From: Blastococcus sp. TF02A-30
Lineage (GTDB): Bacteria > Actinomycetota > Actinomycetes > Mycobacteriales > Geodermatophilaceae
Assembly (NCBI RefSeq): GCF_003319185.1
Contig: NZ_QOHJ01000001.1
Coordinates: 744,001-808,000 of the forward strand
DNA: 64,000 nt
Direction: 5' to 3'
This document shows, piece after piece, positions 1 through 14,787 of the stretch (position 1 is its first letter; each line of letters starts with the position of its first letter). The notes beneath the pieces were generated by a model, which ran no database searches, was not told where the DNA came from, and worked only from the letters and a program-made list of their open reading frames with translations. A program made the position numbers and the translations under genes.

Positions 1-183
1 GACAACCTGGCGCAGACGGTGAACAACCTCGCGCCGTTCGTCCGGGTGTTCACCAACACCCTGGGCAACGGCCGGTGGTTCGACAGCTTCGTGGACAACC
101 TGCTGCCCGGCGTCGTCGGCAGCGTCATCTGCGGTGGCCCGGGTGTGGCGGGCCTCCCGATCAGCTGTGCGGAGGGCAACTGA
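1..183 (+). CDS. MceC-like Mce family protein, C-terminal fragment
   Basis: This is the last 60 codons of a gene that begins outside the window. The frame is open from base 1 and stops at the TGA at 181-183. The residues (an Asn/Leu/Val-rich helical stretch, then a short tail with two Cys, ending CAEGN) resemble the C-terminal tail of Mce proteins, the substrate-binding subunits of actinobacterial Mce lipid-import ABC systems, which act at the cell surface. The TGATG junction with the next gene and the full mce genes downstream support an mce operon. The MceC label rests only on position before the D-, E- and F-like genes. Confidence 0.72.
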   Translation, partial: DNLAQTVNNLAPFVRVFTNTLGNGRWFDSFVDNLLPGVVGSVICGGPGVAGLPISCAEGN

Positions 184-1412
184 TGAGCGGCTCGCTGCAG
201 CGCGGGGTCGCGCTGGCCGCCGCGCTCGTGCTGGTCGTGGCGGTCGGCTGGACGATCCTGAAGCCGGCCGGCCAGTACCGGGTCACGGCCTGGTTCGGGC
301 AGACGGTGGGGCTCTACCCCGGCTCGGACGTGCGGATCCTGGGCATCGAGGTCGGTGACATCACCGCCGTCGAGCCGGAGGGCGACCGCGTGCGGGTGGA
401 GATGCTCATCGACGAGGACTACGACATCCCGGCCGACGCCGACGCCGTCGTGCTCGCCCCCTCGCTGGTCTCCGACCGCTACGTCCAGTTCTCGCCGGTC
501 TACTCCGGCGGCGCGACGATGGAGGACGGCGCCGAGGTGCCGCTGGAGCGCACCGCGACGCCGGTGGAGCTCGACCAGGTGTACGGCGCGCTCGACGAGC
601 TCTCCGTGGCGCTCGGCCCGACCGGGGCCAACGCCGACGGCGCGCTGCAGGACCTGCTGGCCACCGGCGCGGAGAACCTCGACGGCACCGGCGACGACCT
701 CAACCGCACGCTCACCGGCTTCTCGCAGGCGGTCGAGACGCTGGCGGAGAACCGGGACGGGCTGTTCGACTCGATCGACAACCTGCAGACCTTCACCAGC
801 GCCCTGGCCACGATCGACGCCCAGGTCGGGCAGTTCAACGACAACATGGCCGCGGTCGCCGACCTGCTCGAGTCCGAGCGGGAGGACCTGGCCGAGGCCG
901 TCCGGCTGCTGTCGGCCGCGCTGGGCGACGTCGCCGGCTTCGTGCGGGACAACACCAACCTGCTGAGCACGAACGTCGACAAGCTGGCCGACGTCACCCT
1001 GGCCCTGGTGCAGCAGCGGTCGGCGCTGGCCGAGGTGCTCGACGTGGCGCCCGCGGCGCTGGGCAACCTGTCCCACGCCTACAACCCCGACTACGGCACG
1101 CTCGACACCCGGGACAACTCGCTGGGGGCGACCAGCCCCGAGGTCATGGTCTGCCAGATCCTGTCCTCGGCCGGACGGCTCCAGGTGGATCTGGACCTCG
1201 ACCCGGCCACGCCCGGCCTGCAGCTGCCGCGGCTGGACGGGATCTGCAGCCGGCTGCTCTCCGGCGACGCGAACGCCGACGGCGCCTACGACGACGTCGA
1301 CGGCGACGGCGTCCCGGACCTCCAGGAGCTGCTCACGGCCCTGTTCGGCGGCGCATCGGCGCCGGCGTCGGGCCCGCTGCTCGGCTTCCCGAGCGTCGGG
1401 GGCCAGCAGTGA
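183..1412 (+). CDS. MceD-like Mce family protein
   Basis: A 409-residue Mce subunit. One N-terminal membrane anchor (about residues 8-25, Ala/Val/Leu-rich) is followed by the MCE domain (about 30-115) and a long helical region, as in known Mce proteins that form the periplasmic lipid conduit. ATG 183 is chosen because it overlaps the previous stop (TGATG) and places the anchor at the N terminus; an upstream in-frame start at 75 would read through the previous gene. An unusual feature is an Asp/Gly-rich stretch at about residues 362-379 (DANADG, then DVDGDGVPD) that looks like calcium-binding EF-hand or thrombospondin type-3 loops. It overlaps the next gene by 4 bp. Confidence 0.88.
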   Translation: MSGSLQRGVALAAALVLVVAVGWTILKPAGQYRVTAWFGQTVGLYPGSDVRILGIEVGDITAVEPEGDRVRVEMLIDEDYDIPADADAVVLAPSLVSDRYVQFSPVYSGGATMEDGAEVPLERTATPVELDQVYGALDELSVALGPTGANADGALQDLLATGAENLDGTGDDLNRTLTGFSQAVETLAENRDGLFDSIDNLQTFTSALATIDAQVGQFNDNMAAVADLLESEREDLAEAVRLLSAALGDVAGFVRDNTNLLSTNVDKLADVTLALVQQRSALAEVLDVAPAALGNLSHAYNPDYGTLDTRDNSLGATSPEVMVCQILSSAGRLQVDLDLDPATPGLQLPRLDGICSRLLSGDANADGAYDDVDGDGVPDLQELLTALFGGASAPASGPLLGFPSVGGQQ

Positions 1413-2692
1413 ACCGCCCCGTCGCGCGGACCGCGGCAGCCGCGGCGGCCCTGGTGCTGCTCACCGGCTGCGGCTTCCGCGGGGCCTACTCGTTCGGACT
1501 GCCCGGCGGCGCCGACCTGGGTGACGACCCGTACACGGTCGAGGTGGAGTTCCTCGACGTCCTGGACCTGGTGCCGCAGTCCGGCGTCCGGGTCGCGGAC
1601 GTCCCCGTGGGCCGGGTGGAGGAGATCGAGCTCGGCGACGACTGGACGGCACGGGTCACGCTGAAGGTCAACGGCGACGTCGAGCTGCCGGCCAACGCGG
1701 TGGCGATGATCCAGCAGTCCTCGCTGCTGGGGGAGAAGTACGTGGAGCTCGCCGCGCCGGGCGGTGAGCAGGCGCAGGGCACGCTCGAGGACGGCGCCCT
1801 GATCCCGCTGGCGCGCACCAACCGGAACGTCGAGGTCGAGGAGCTCCTGGGCGCGCTCTCGCTGGTGCTCAACGGCGGCGGCCTGGCCCAGCTGCAGACC
1901 ATCAGCCGCGAGCTCGGCGACGTCATGGAGGGCCGCGAGTCGGACCTGCGCGCCACGTTGGAGCAGCTGGACACCCTGATCGGCGGGCTGGACGACCAGA
2001 AGTCGGAGATCAACCGGGCGCTGGACAGCGTGAACGCGCTGGCCGGGACCCTGGCCGAGCGCACCGGCACGCTCGAGACCGCCCTCGACACGATCGGCCC
2101 GGGCCTCGACGTCATCACGCAGCAGCGCGACCTGCTGGTGCAGATGCTCGACAGCCTGGCCCGTCTCGGCGACGTCGGGACCCGGATCATCCAGCAGGCC
2201 GGGGAGAACACGGTCGAGGACCTGCGGCTCCTGCAGCCGATCCTCACCCAGCTCGCCGCCGCGGGGCCGGACCTGGCCGGCTCGCTGGACCTGCTGCTCA
2301 CCTACCCCTTCCCGGCCAGCTCCGTGCTGGGCGCCGGCGACGGCGGGGACGTGCCGCTGAACTACCGGGTCGACCAGCGGACCGGGGGGTACGCGCTCTT
2401 CGCCAACATGACGGCGACCCTGGAGCTGGACCTCACCCAGGCGCTGTGCCGCTACCTGGTCGACCCGGTCACCGGGGCGCTCGAGGAGCTCGAGCCCCAG
2501 GACCTGGCGGGCGACACCTGCGGTCAGCCGGGCACGCCGCCCGGCAACCAGGGCACCACCGGCGGGAGCGGTGGCTCGCCCGACGCCTCGACGTTCAGCC
2601 TCCTGCCCGAGGGTGTCACCGGTCTGCTGCCGGGGCCCCAGTCGCCGGGGGGCCTGCTGGGTCTCCCGCTCCTCCAGGGAGGCCGGCCGTGA
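1409..2692 (+). CDS. MceE-like Mce family lipoprotein
   Basis: A 427-residue Mce subunit with a lipoprotein signal: an Ala-rich hydrophobic segment ends in the lipobox LLTGC, with Cys21 the predicted lipidation site. The MCE domain follows (about 40-120), then a long coiled helical region and a Gly/Pro/Ser-rich low-complexity tail. In Mycobacterium, MceE (LprK-type) is the lipoprotein member of each mce operon, so the lipobox and gene order agree. The GTG start overlaps the previous stop (GTGA), and the 3' end overlaps mceF the same way, indicating translational coupling. It is probably anchored on the outer face of the cytoplasmic membrane. Confidence 0.9.
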   Translation: MNRPVARTAAAAAALVLLTGCGFRGAYSFGLPGGADLGDDPYTVEVEFLDVLDLVPQSGVRVADVPVGRVEEIELGDDWTARVTLKVNGDVELPANAVAMIQQSSLLGEKYVELAAPGGEQAQGTLEDGALIPLARTNRNVEVEELLGALSLVLNGGGLAQLQTISRELGDVMEGRESDLRATLEQLDTLIGGLDDQKSEINRALDSVNALAGTLAERTGTLETALDTIGPGLDVITQQRDLLVQMLDSLARLGDVGTRIIQQAGENTVEDLRLLQPILTQLAAAGPDLAGSLDLLLTYPFPASSVLGAGDGGDVPLNYRVDQRTGGYALFANMTATLELDLTQALCRYLVDPVTGALEELEPQDLAGDTCGQPGTPPGNQGTTGGSGGSPDASTFSLLPEGVTGLLPGPQSPGGLLGLPLLQGGRP

Positions 2693-3981
2693 TCACCCGC
2701 ACGACGAAGCTCCAGCTGATCGCCTTCCTCACCGTCGCCGTCCTCGGCATGGCCTACCTCGGCTTCAACTACGTGGGCCTGGACCGGCTGGTGCTCGGCA
2801 GCGGCTACGAGGTGGCGGCGGACTTCGAGGACTCCGGCGGCATCTTCGTCAACGCCGAGGTCACCTACCGGGGCGTCTCCGTGGGCCGGGTCAGCGACAT
2901 GCAGCTGCTCGAGGACGGCGTCCGCGTCGTCATGGACATCGAGCCCGACACCGACCCCATCCCCGCCGGCACGAGGGCGATCGTCGCCACCCGCAGCGCG
3001 GTGGGGGAGCAGTACGTGAACCTGCAGCCCGACGACGACGAGGGGCCCTACCTCGAGGACGGGTCGGTCATCCCGCAGGACCGCACGGGCATCCCGGTGC
3101 CGGTGGAGCAGCTGCTGCTCGACGTCGACCGGCTGGTCGGCTCGATCGACCAGGACGACCTGCGCACGGTCGTTGACGAGCTGGGCCAGGCGTTCAACGG
3201 GGCCGGCGACGACCTGGGCCGGCTGATCGACAACGGCGACCTGCTGCTCACCCGCGCCGAGGAGTCGCTGCCGCAGACCCTGGCCCTGATCACCGACGGC
3301 CGCACCGTGCTCGACACGCAGGTGGCCAGCCGCTCGGCGATCCAGCAGTGGGCCAGCGACCTGCGCGCGGTGAGCGACACGCTGGTGAGCAGCGACCAGG
3401 ACATCCGCGGGTTGCTGGTCAACGCCCCGGACGGCGGGCAGGCGCTCCAGGACCTGGTCGAGCGCGCCGGGCCCGGTCTCGGGTCCCTCGTCCGCAACGT
3501 GGACATCCTCAACGAGGTGACCATCCCGCGCCTGGACGGCGTCGAGCAGCTGCTGGTCACCTACCCCGACGTCGTCTCCGGCGGCTTCAGCGTGGTGCGC
3601 AACGACGGCGGGGAGATGCGGGCCCACTTCGGGTTCGTCCTCAACGCCGGTGACCCGCACGCCTGCACCTCCGGCTACTACGGGACCGGGCAGACGCGCA
3701 GCGTCGACGCCGTGGCGAGCGCGGACGTCGAGCAGGTCCGGTGCGACGTCGTCAACGGGGCGGACCCGAACCCCGGCGACGACGTCGACGAGAACGGCTC
3801 GAACATCCGCGGCGAGCAGAACATCGGCCGATCGGGTGGTGTGGCCGGCTCCGGTCCGCAGAGCGGCGCCGGATCCCTGCCGCCGCTCGGTAGCCTCCTC
3901 GACGGTCTGCTGGGTGGGCTGGACGACCTGCTCGGCGGCCTGCTGGGCGGCGCGGTCCCGTTCGCCCGCACGGCGGGCTGA
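2689..3981 (+). CDS. MceF-like Mce family protein
   Basis: A 430-residue Mce subunit beginning at GTG 2689, which overlaps the preceding TGA. There is an N-terminal transmembrane helix (about residues 8-28), an MCE domain (about 35-115), and an alpha-helical domain expected to join the other subunits in a hexameric lipid channel. The C terminus is a low-complexity Gly/Leu/Asp tail with repeated LLGG-type units, followed by the stop at 3979-3981. A longer in-frame start near 2446 would lie wholly inside mceE and has no support. This is the last Mce-domain subunit of the operon; two Mce-associated membrane proteins follow. Confidence 0.88.
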   Translation: MITRTTKLQLIAFLTVAVLGMAYLGFNYVGLDRLVLGSGYEVAADFEDSGGIFVNAEVTYRGVSVGRVSDMQLLEDGVRVVMDIEPDTDPIPAGTRAIVATRSAVGEQYVNLQPDDDEGPYLEDGSVIPQDRTGIPVPVEQLLLDVDRLVGSIDQDDLRTVVDELGQAFNGAGDDLGRLIDNGDLLLTRAEESLPQTLALITDGRTVLDTQVASRSAIQQWASDLRAVSDTLVSSDQDIRGLLVNAPDGGQALQDLVERAGPGLGSLVRNVDILNEVTIPRLDGVEQLLVTYPDVVSGGFSVVRNDGGEMRAHFGFVLNAGDPHACTSGYYGTGQTRSVDAVASADVEQVRCDVVNGADPNPGDDVDENGSNIRGEQNIGRSGGVAGSGPQSGAGSLPPLGSLLDGLLGGLDDLLGGLLGGAVPFARTAG

Positions 3982-4025
3982 GCGGTGTGCCGCCGGCGAC
4001 CACGAGACGACGAGGAGGACCGCGG

Positions 4026-4697
4026 GTGACCAGCGACGCCCGGACGCGCGCAGGGGAGGAGGACGACGTGACGACGACGGAGACCTCACCCGGCGAGGTG
4101 CCCGACACCGGAACGATCGACGGCACCGCCCCCGAGCCGCTCCCCGCGGCGGAGGGGGACGCGCGGGCTGAGGGCACCACGCCGGCCGAGGAGACCCCCG
4201 GCCGCAGCCGCGGCGGCCGTCCGACCCTGCCGCTCGTCCCCGTCCTCGCCGTGCTGCTGGTCGCGCTGCTGGCCGTCGGCGGGTGGCTGTGGGCCACCCG
4301 CACCGGCAGCTCGGCGGTGACCACCGCCGACCACGACGAGGCGCTGCTCGCGGCGCGAGCGGGCGTGGTCGACCTGACCTCCTTCGACCACCTGACCCTC
4401 GACGACGACATCGCCGAGGTCGAGGGCATCGCCGTCGGCGACCTGCGCGAGGAGACCGTCGCGCAGCTGCAGGAGCGCCGCGACCAGATCACCGAGGCCC
4501 AGGCCGTGGTGAGCACCGAGGTCATCGGCGCGGGCGTCACCGAGGCCGACGGCTCCGCCGCGACGGCCCTGCTGGTCATCCAGTCGACGCAGGAGAGCGC
4601 GGTCGCCGAGCAGGCGCAGGTCGTGAAGTACCGCATCCAGGTGGAGCTGCAGAAGGTGGACGGCCGCTGGATGCTGTCCGGGATCTCGGGACGGTGA
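4026..4697 (+). CDS. Mce-associated membrane protein
   Basis: A protein of about 223 residues with a charged, disordered cytoplasmic N terminus, one transmembrane helix (around the Pro-Leu-Val-rich LPLVPVLAVLLVALLAVG stretch) and a small extracytoplasmic alpha/beta domain. This is the architecture of Mce-associated (Mas) proteins, which stabilise Mce complexes. GTG 4026 follows a good GAGGAGG at 4012-4018. GTG 4068, with GGGGAGGAGG upstream, is a credible alternative giving a shorter N terminus. It lies 44 bp after mceF and 4 bp before a second gene of the same type, so it belongs to the mce operon. Confidence 0.8.
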   Translation: MTSDARTRAGEEDDVTTTETSPGEVPDTGTIDGTAPEPLPAAEGDARAEGTTPAEETPGRSRGGRPTLPLVPVLAVLLVALLAVGGWLWATRTGSSAVTTADHDEALLAARAGVVDLTSFDHLTLDDDIAEVEGIAVGDLREETVAQLQERRDQITEAQAVVSTEVIGAGVTEADGSAATALLVIQSTQESAVAEQAQVVKYRIQVELQKVDGRWMLSGISGR

Positions 4698-4701
4698 CCG
4701 C

Positions 4702-5442
4702 GTGACCCAGACGCCGGAGGACCGGTCCCGCCCCACGCCGCGCCCGCGGCCGACCCCCCAGGCGCGCGCCGCGCGCCCCTCGCCGCGGCCCCGGGTCGCC
4801 GGCAGCCGGCGCGAGCGCGAGGAGGCACCGGTCGCGGCGAGCACCGCCACCGGCCGGCGCACGGCCGCGCGGGAGCCGGCCGGCACGCCGGCCGCCGAGG
4901 GGGACCGACGCCGCTTCCCGGCGCTCGCCGCCCTGCTCGCCGTGCTGTGCCTGGTCGCCGCCGCCGGCGTGGCCTGGCTGACCTACGAGCGGCTGAACCC
5001 CCGGTACGTGGACCCGTCGGTGTTCAGCGCCGCGCGCAGCGCCGTCGAGGACCTCTACGCCTACGACTACCAGGACTCCGAGGGGAGCGTGCAGCGCAAG
5101 CTCGCCGTCCTCACCGGCGACCTGCGCGAGCAGTACGAGGCGGAGCTCGGGCAGGGCGGGATCATCGAGACCTACGAACAGGTGTCGGCGACAACCAGCT
5201 ACGAGGTGCTCGACGTCGCGCTCCAGGACGTCAACGACGCCCAGGACACCGCGACCGTGGTCGTCTTCGGCTCGTACGTGGCCAAGTCGGTGACCAGCGG
5301 CAACGGCGAGGCGCCCGAGGGATCGGAGTGCTCGGTCACGCCCGAGGGCGCCCAGTCCTGCGTGCAGACCCTGCGTATCCGGCTGCTCCAGGTCGACGGC
5401 GACTGGAAGATCAGCGAGCTCACCCAGCTCACGACCAGCTGA
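4702..5442 (+). CDS. Mce-associated membrane protein, second copy
   Basis: A 246-residue protein with an Arg/Pro-rich cytoplasmic N terminus (about 75 residues), one transmembrane helix (FPALAALLAVLCLVAAAGV) and a C-terminal extracytoplasmic domain like the gene before it. The body contains two Cys about 12 residues apart (near residues 209-221), possibly a disulfide outside the membrane. The GTG start is 4 bp after the preceding stop. It is the last mce-related gene; a gap of about 360 bp with the rpoB promoter follows. Its exact role is not readable from sequence. Assignment rests on architecture and on position behind mceF. Confidence 0.78.
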   Translation: MTQTPEDRSRPTPRPRPTPQARAARPSPRPRVAGSRREREEAPVAASTATGRRTAAREPAGTPAAEGDRRRFPALAALLAVLCLVAAAGVAWLTYERLNPRYVDPSVFSAARSAVEDLYAYDYQDSEGSVQRKLAVLTGDLREQYEAELGQGGIIETYEQVSATTSYEVLDVALQDVNDAQDTATVVVFGSYVAKSVTSGNGEAPEGSECSVTPEGAQSCVQTLRIRLLQVDGDWKISELTQLTTS

Positions 5443-5803
5443 CCGGCCGCGGCGTGGCGGTCCCACCGGGGCGCCCGCTTTGGCATCATGGGCCCGGCGC
5501 ACCACCCTGCCGGCCGGTCTCCCGGCCAGCACGGTCCGCGCGGATGTGGCACCGGTCGCACCGGTACCCCCGACGTGGACATCGTGCAACAGCAGGGGTA
5601 GGGTCTCCGGTTGCGCTGCCCTCTGACTGCCTGCCCGCGAAGACGGGTCACGACGGCTGCCCGGGATCCCACCGGGCGGAGCCTCCTCGTCGACCGTCCC
5701 AGCGGGTGCCCGCCGTCGCGGACAGCCTCGCCATTACCGACGACGACCCAGGACGACCCGCACCCACCGCCCGCACGTCGTGAGGTCCTTGGAAGGACGC
5801 ATC
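5443..5803 (+). other. Intergenic region upstream of rpoB
   Basis: These 361 bases hold no convincing gene. The rpoB promoter lies at 5576-5604 and a leader of about 190 nt follows it. Long open frames crossing the region on both strands are GC-driven and have no start signal. The end of the mce operon has no clear T-rich terminator here. Confidence 0.6.
5576..5604 (+). promoter_or_regulatory. rpoBC promoter
   Basis: A -35-like TGGACA at 5576-5581 and a -10-like TAGGGT at 5599-5604 are separated by exactly 17 bp. Transcription would begin near 5611, giving a leader of about 190 nt before the TTG start of rpoB. The match is by eye to the actinobacterial housekeeping consensus. Confidence 0.6.
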
Positions 5804-9310
<3,507 letters not shown>

Positions 9311-9316
9311 TCGGCA

Positions 9317-9350
9317 GCCGGCCGGCCCTGAGCAGTCGGGGCCGGCCGGC
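9317..9350 (+). other. Perfect hairpin between rpoB and rpoC
   Basis: Two 12-bp arms (GCCGGCCGGCCC at 9317-9328, its reverse complement at 9339-9350) enclose a 10-nt loop. No T-run follows, so it is unlikely to be a full terminator. It could slow polymerase, be an RNA-processing site, or set the rpoB:rpoC ratio. Confidence 0.6.
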
Positions 9351-9403
9351 TCCCCCCTCCAAGCCATAGAAGCGAAGCACTAGCCCCTGAAAGGGGTCAC
9401 ACC

Positions 9404-13309
<3,906 letters not shown>

Positions 13310-13328
13310 ACCCCTAGCTAGGCAGTGA

Positions 13329-13368
13329 CGAAAGGGCCCCCGAGTCATCCGACTCGGGGGCCCTTTCG
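13329..13368. terminator. Bidirectional terminator after rpoC
   Basis: A perfect 18-bp stem (13329-13346 with 13351-13368) and a 4-nt loop. An AAA run lies in the left arm and TTT in the right, so it can end transcription of rpoC from the left and of the convergent oxidoreductase gene from the right. Confidence 0.85.
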
Positions 13369-13405
13369 CGTCCCTGCTTTCTGTACATGAAGCAGGGAAC
13401 TCCGC

Positions 13406-14446
13406 TCAGCCGGCGAGGCGCTTCATGGTCTCCACGGTCTTGAGCCGGGCCTCGCGGGAGCCGTCGAGGGGCTGCAGCATCAGCGTGGTGACGCCGGCCT
13501 CGGCGAAGGCGGCGATCCGCTCGGCGACGTACCCCTCGGGGCCGATCAGCGAGGAGGCCCGCACCAGGTCGTCGGGGACGACGGCCGCGGCCTCGTCCTT
13601 CTTGCCGTCCAGGTAGAGGTCCTGGATGGTCTTCGCCTCGGCCTCGTAGCCGTACCGGACGGCGAGGTCGTTGTAGAAGTTCTTGCCGCGGGCGCCCATG
13701 CCCCCGATGTAGAGGGCCAGCGCCGGCTTCACGAACTCCAGCAGCGGCTCCACGTCGTCGCCGATGGCCACCGGGACGCCGGTGATCACCTGCAGGTCGC
13801 CCAGGGCGGCGTCGCGCTTGGCCTTGCCGGCTGCGAGCGACTCGCCCCAGACCGTCGCCGCCTTCTCGGGGTAGAAGAAGATCGGCTCCCACGCCTCGGC
13901 GATCTCCGCCGCGAGCTCGACGTTCTTCGGCCCCAGGGCGGCCAGCATGACGGGGATGCGCTCGCGGACCGGGGTGTTGATCAGCTTGAGCGGCTTGCCC
14001 AGGCCGGTGCCCTGGTCGGCGGGCAGCGGCACGGTGTACTTCTTGCCCTGGTGGTCGAGCCGTTCGCGGCGCCACACCTGGCGGCAGATCTCCACGACCT
14101 CCCGGGTCCGCTGCAGCGGCGCGTCGTAGGGGACGCCGTGCCAGCCCTCGATGACCTGCGGACCGGACGCACCCAGGCCGAGGGTGAAGCGGCCGCCGGA
14201 GACGAAGTCCAGCCCGGCCGCGGTCATCGCCGTGAGCGCGGGGGTGCGGCTGTAGATCGGGAAGATGGCGCTGAGCAGCTCGACCCGCTCGGTGACGGCG
14301 GCGAGGTAGCCCAGCTGGCTGACCGCGTCGAACGTGTAGACCTCGGCCACCGCCGCGACGTCGAGCCCGGCGGACTCGAGGTCGCGGATCTCCGCCGCGG
14401 TCTCCTGGAACCCACCGCTGTAACTGGCCTGGATACCGATACGCAT
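13406..14446 (-). CDS. LLM class F420-dependent oxidoreductase
   Basis: A 346-residue luciferase-like (TIM-barrel) flavin/F420 oxidoreductase. Family features are the N-terminal MRIGIQASYSGG strand, the segment RVELLSAIFPIYSRTP, and the FTLGLGASGPQVIEGWHGV motif near residues 88-106 typical of F420-binding LLM proteins. The substrate cannot be read. The ATG at 14446 has a TAGCCT -10-like box ending 6 nt upstream and no Shine-Dalgarno site, suggesting a leaderless message. It points towards rpoC and shares its terminator. FMN use instead of F420 is possible; F420 is favoured by homology and by the actinobacterial host. Confidence 0.85.
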   Translation of the reverse strand: MRIGIQASYSGGFQETAAEIRDLESAGLDVAAVAEVYTFDAVSQLGYLAAVTERVELLSAIFPIYSRTPALTAMTAAGLDFVSGGRFTLGLGASGPQVIEGWHGVPYDAPLQRTREVVEICRQVWRRERLDHQGKKYTVPLPADQGTGLGKPLKLINTPVRERIPVMLAALGPKNVELAAEIAEAWEPIFFYPEKAATVWGESLAAGKAKRDAALGDLQVITGVPVAIGDDVEPLLEFVKPALALYIGGMGARGKNFYNDLAVRYGYEAEAKTIQDLYLDGKKDEAAAVVPDDLVRASSLIGPEGYVAERIAAFAEAGVTTLMLQPLDGSREARLKTVETMKRLAG

Positions 14447-14452
14447 TCGCGC

Positions 14453-14458
14453 AGGCTA
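14453..14458 (-). promoter_or_regulatory. -10 box, leaderless oxidoreductase gene
   Basis: On the minus strand TAGCCT is followed by six bases and then the ATG, so the predicted transcript starts at the start codon. No ribosome-binding sequence is visible. Confidence 0.45.
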
Positions 14459-14520
14459 GCGGAGGACGACCCCCGGCCCCCCACCGCTCGCAGGCCCGCG
14501 GTGGGCCCCTGCAGGGGCCG

Positions 14521-14736
14521 TCACAGCGGGCGGACGGTCCCGATCACCTCGGTCACCACGCGCACGCCGTCGACGTCGCCGGGGACGCGGGGCGCGACGG
14601 CGGGGTCGGCCAGGTTCACCTTGAGCACGTACCCGCTCGCCCGCCGGGCCAGCCCGATCCCCACGACGCCGGGGTCGCCCGAGAGGCGGTGCGCCAGCGC
14701 GGTCTTGGCGGCGCTCGCCGCGGCCCGGTCGGTCAT
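14521..14736 (-). CDS. Small protein resembling the N-terminal module of the adjacent protease
   Basis: A 71-residue protein starting ATG 14736; an upstream in-frame ATG at 14772 would add 12 residues. A predicted helix is followed by strands carrying the pattern GVVGIGLARR, GYVLKVNL and VDGVRVVTEVIGTVRPL. The next gene upstream on the same strand, a trypsin-like protease, has a similar pattern in residues 32-83 (HVAVGL, RVAVRL, LDVRVIGRVHAL). I infer that this is a free copy of that module. Whether it inhibits, chaperones or targets the protease is unknown. No signal peptide is seen. The gap from the protease stop is 51 bp, so co-transcription is likely. Confidence 0.6.
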   Translation of the reverse strand: MTDRAAASAAKTALAHRLSGDPGVVGIGLARRASGYVLKVNLADPAVAPRVPGDVDGVRVVTEVIGTVRPL

Positions 14737-14787
14737 GCACCCATGGTGCCCCTCCCCGAGCCCGGAGGACACCCTCGGCGGGGCGAC

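Noticed and set aside
75..182. Upstream start for the MceD-like gene at 75
   Set aside because: It would overlap the conserved end of the preceding gene and push the membrane anchor away from the N terminus.
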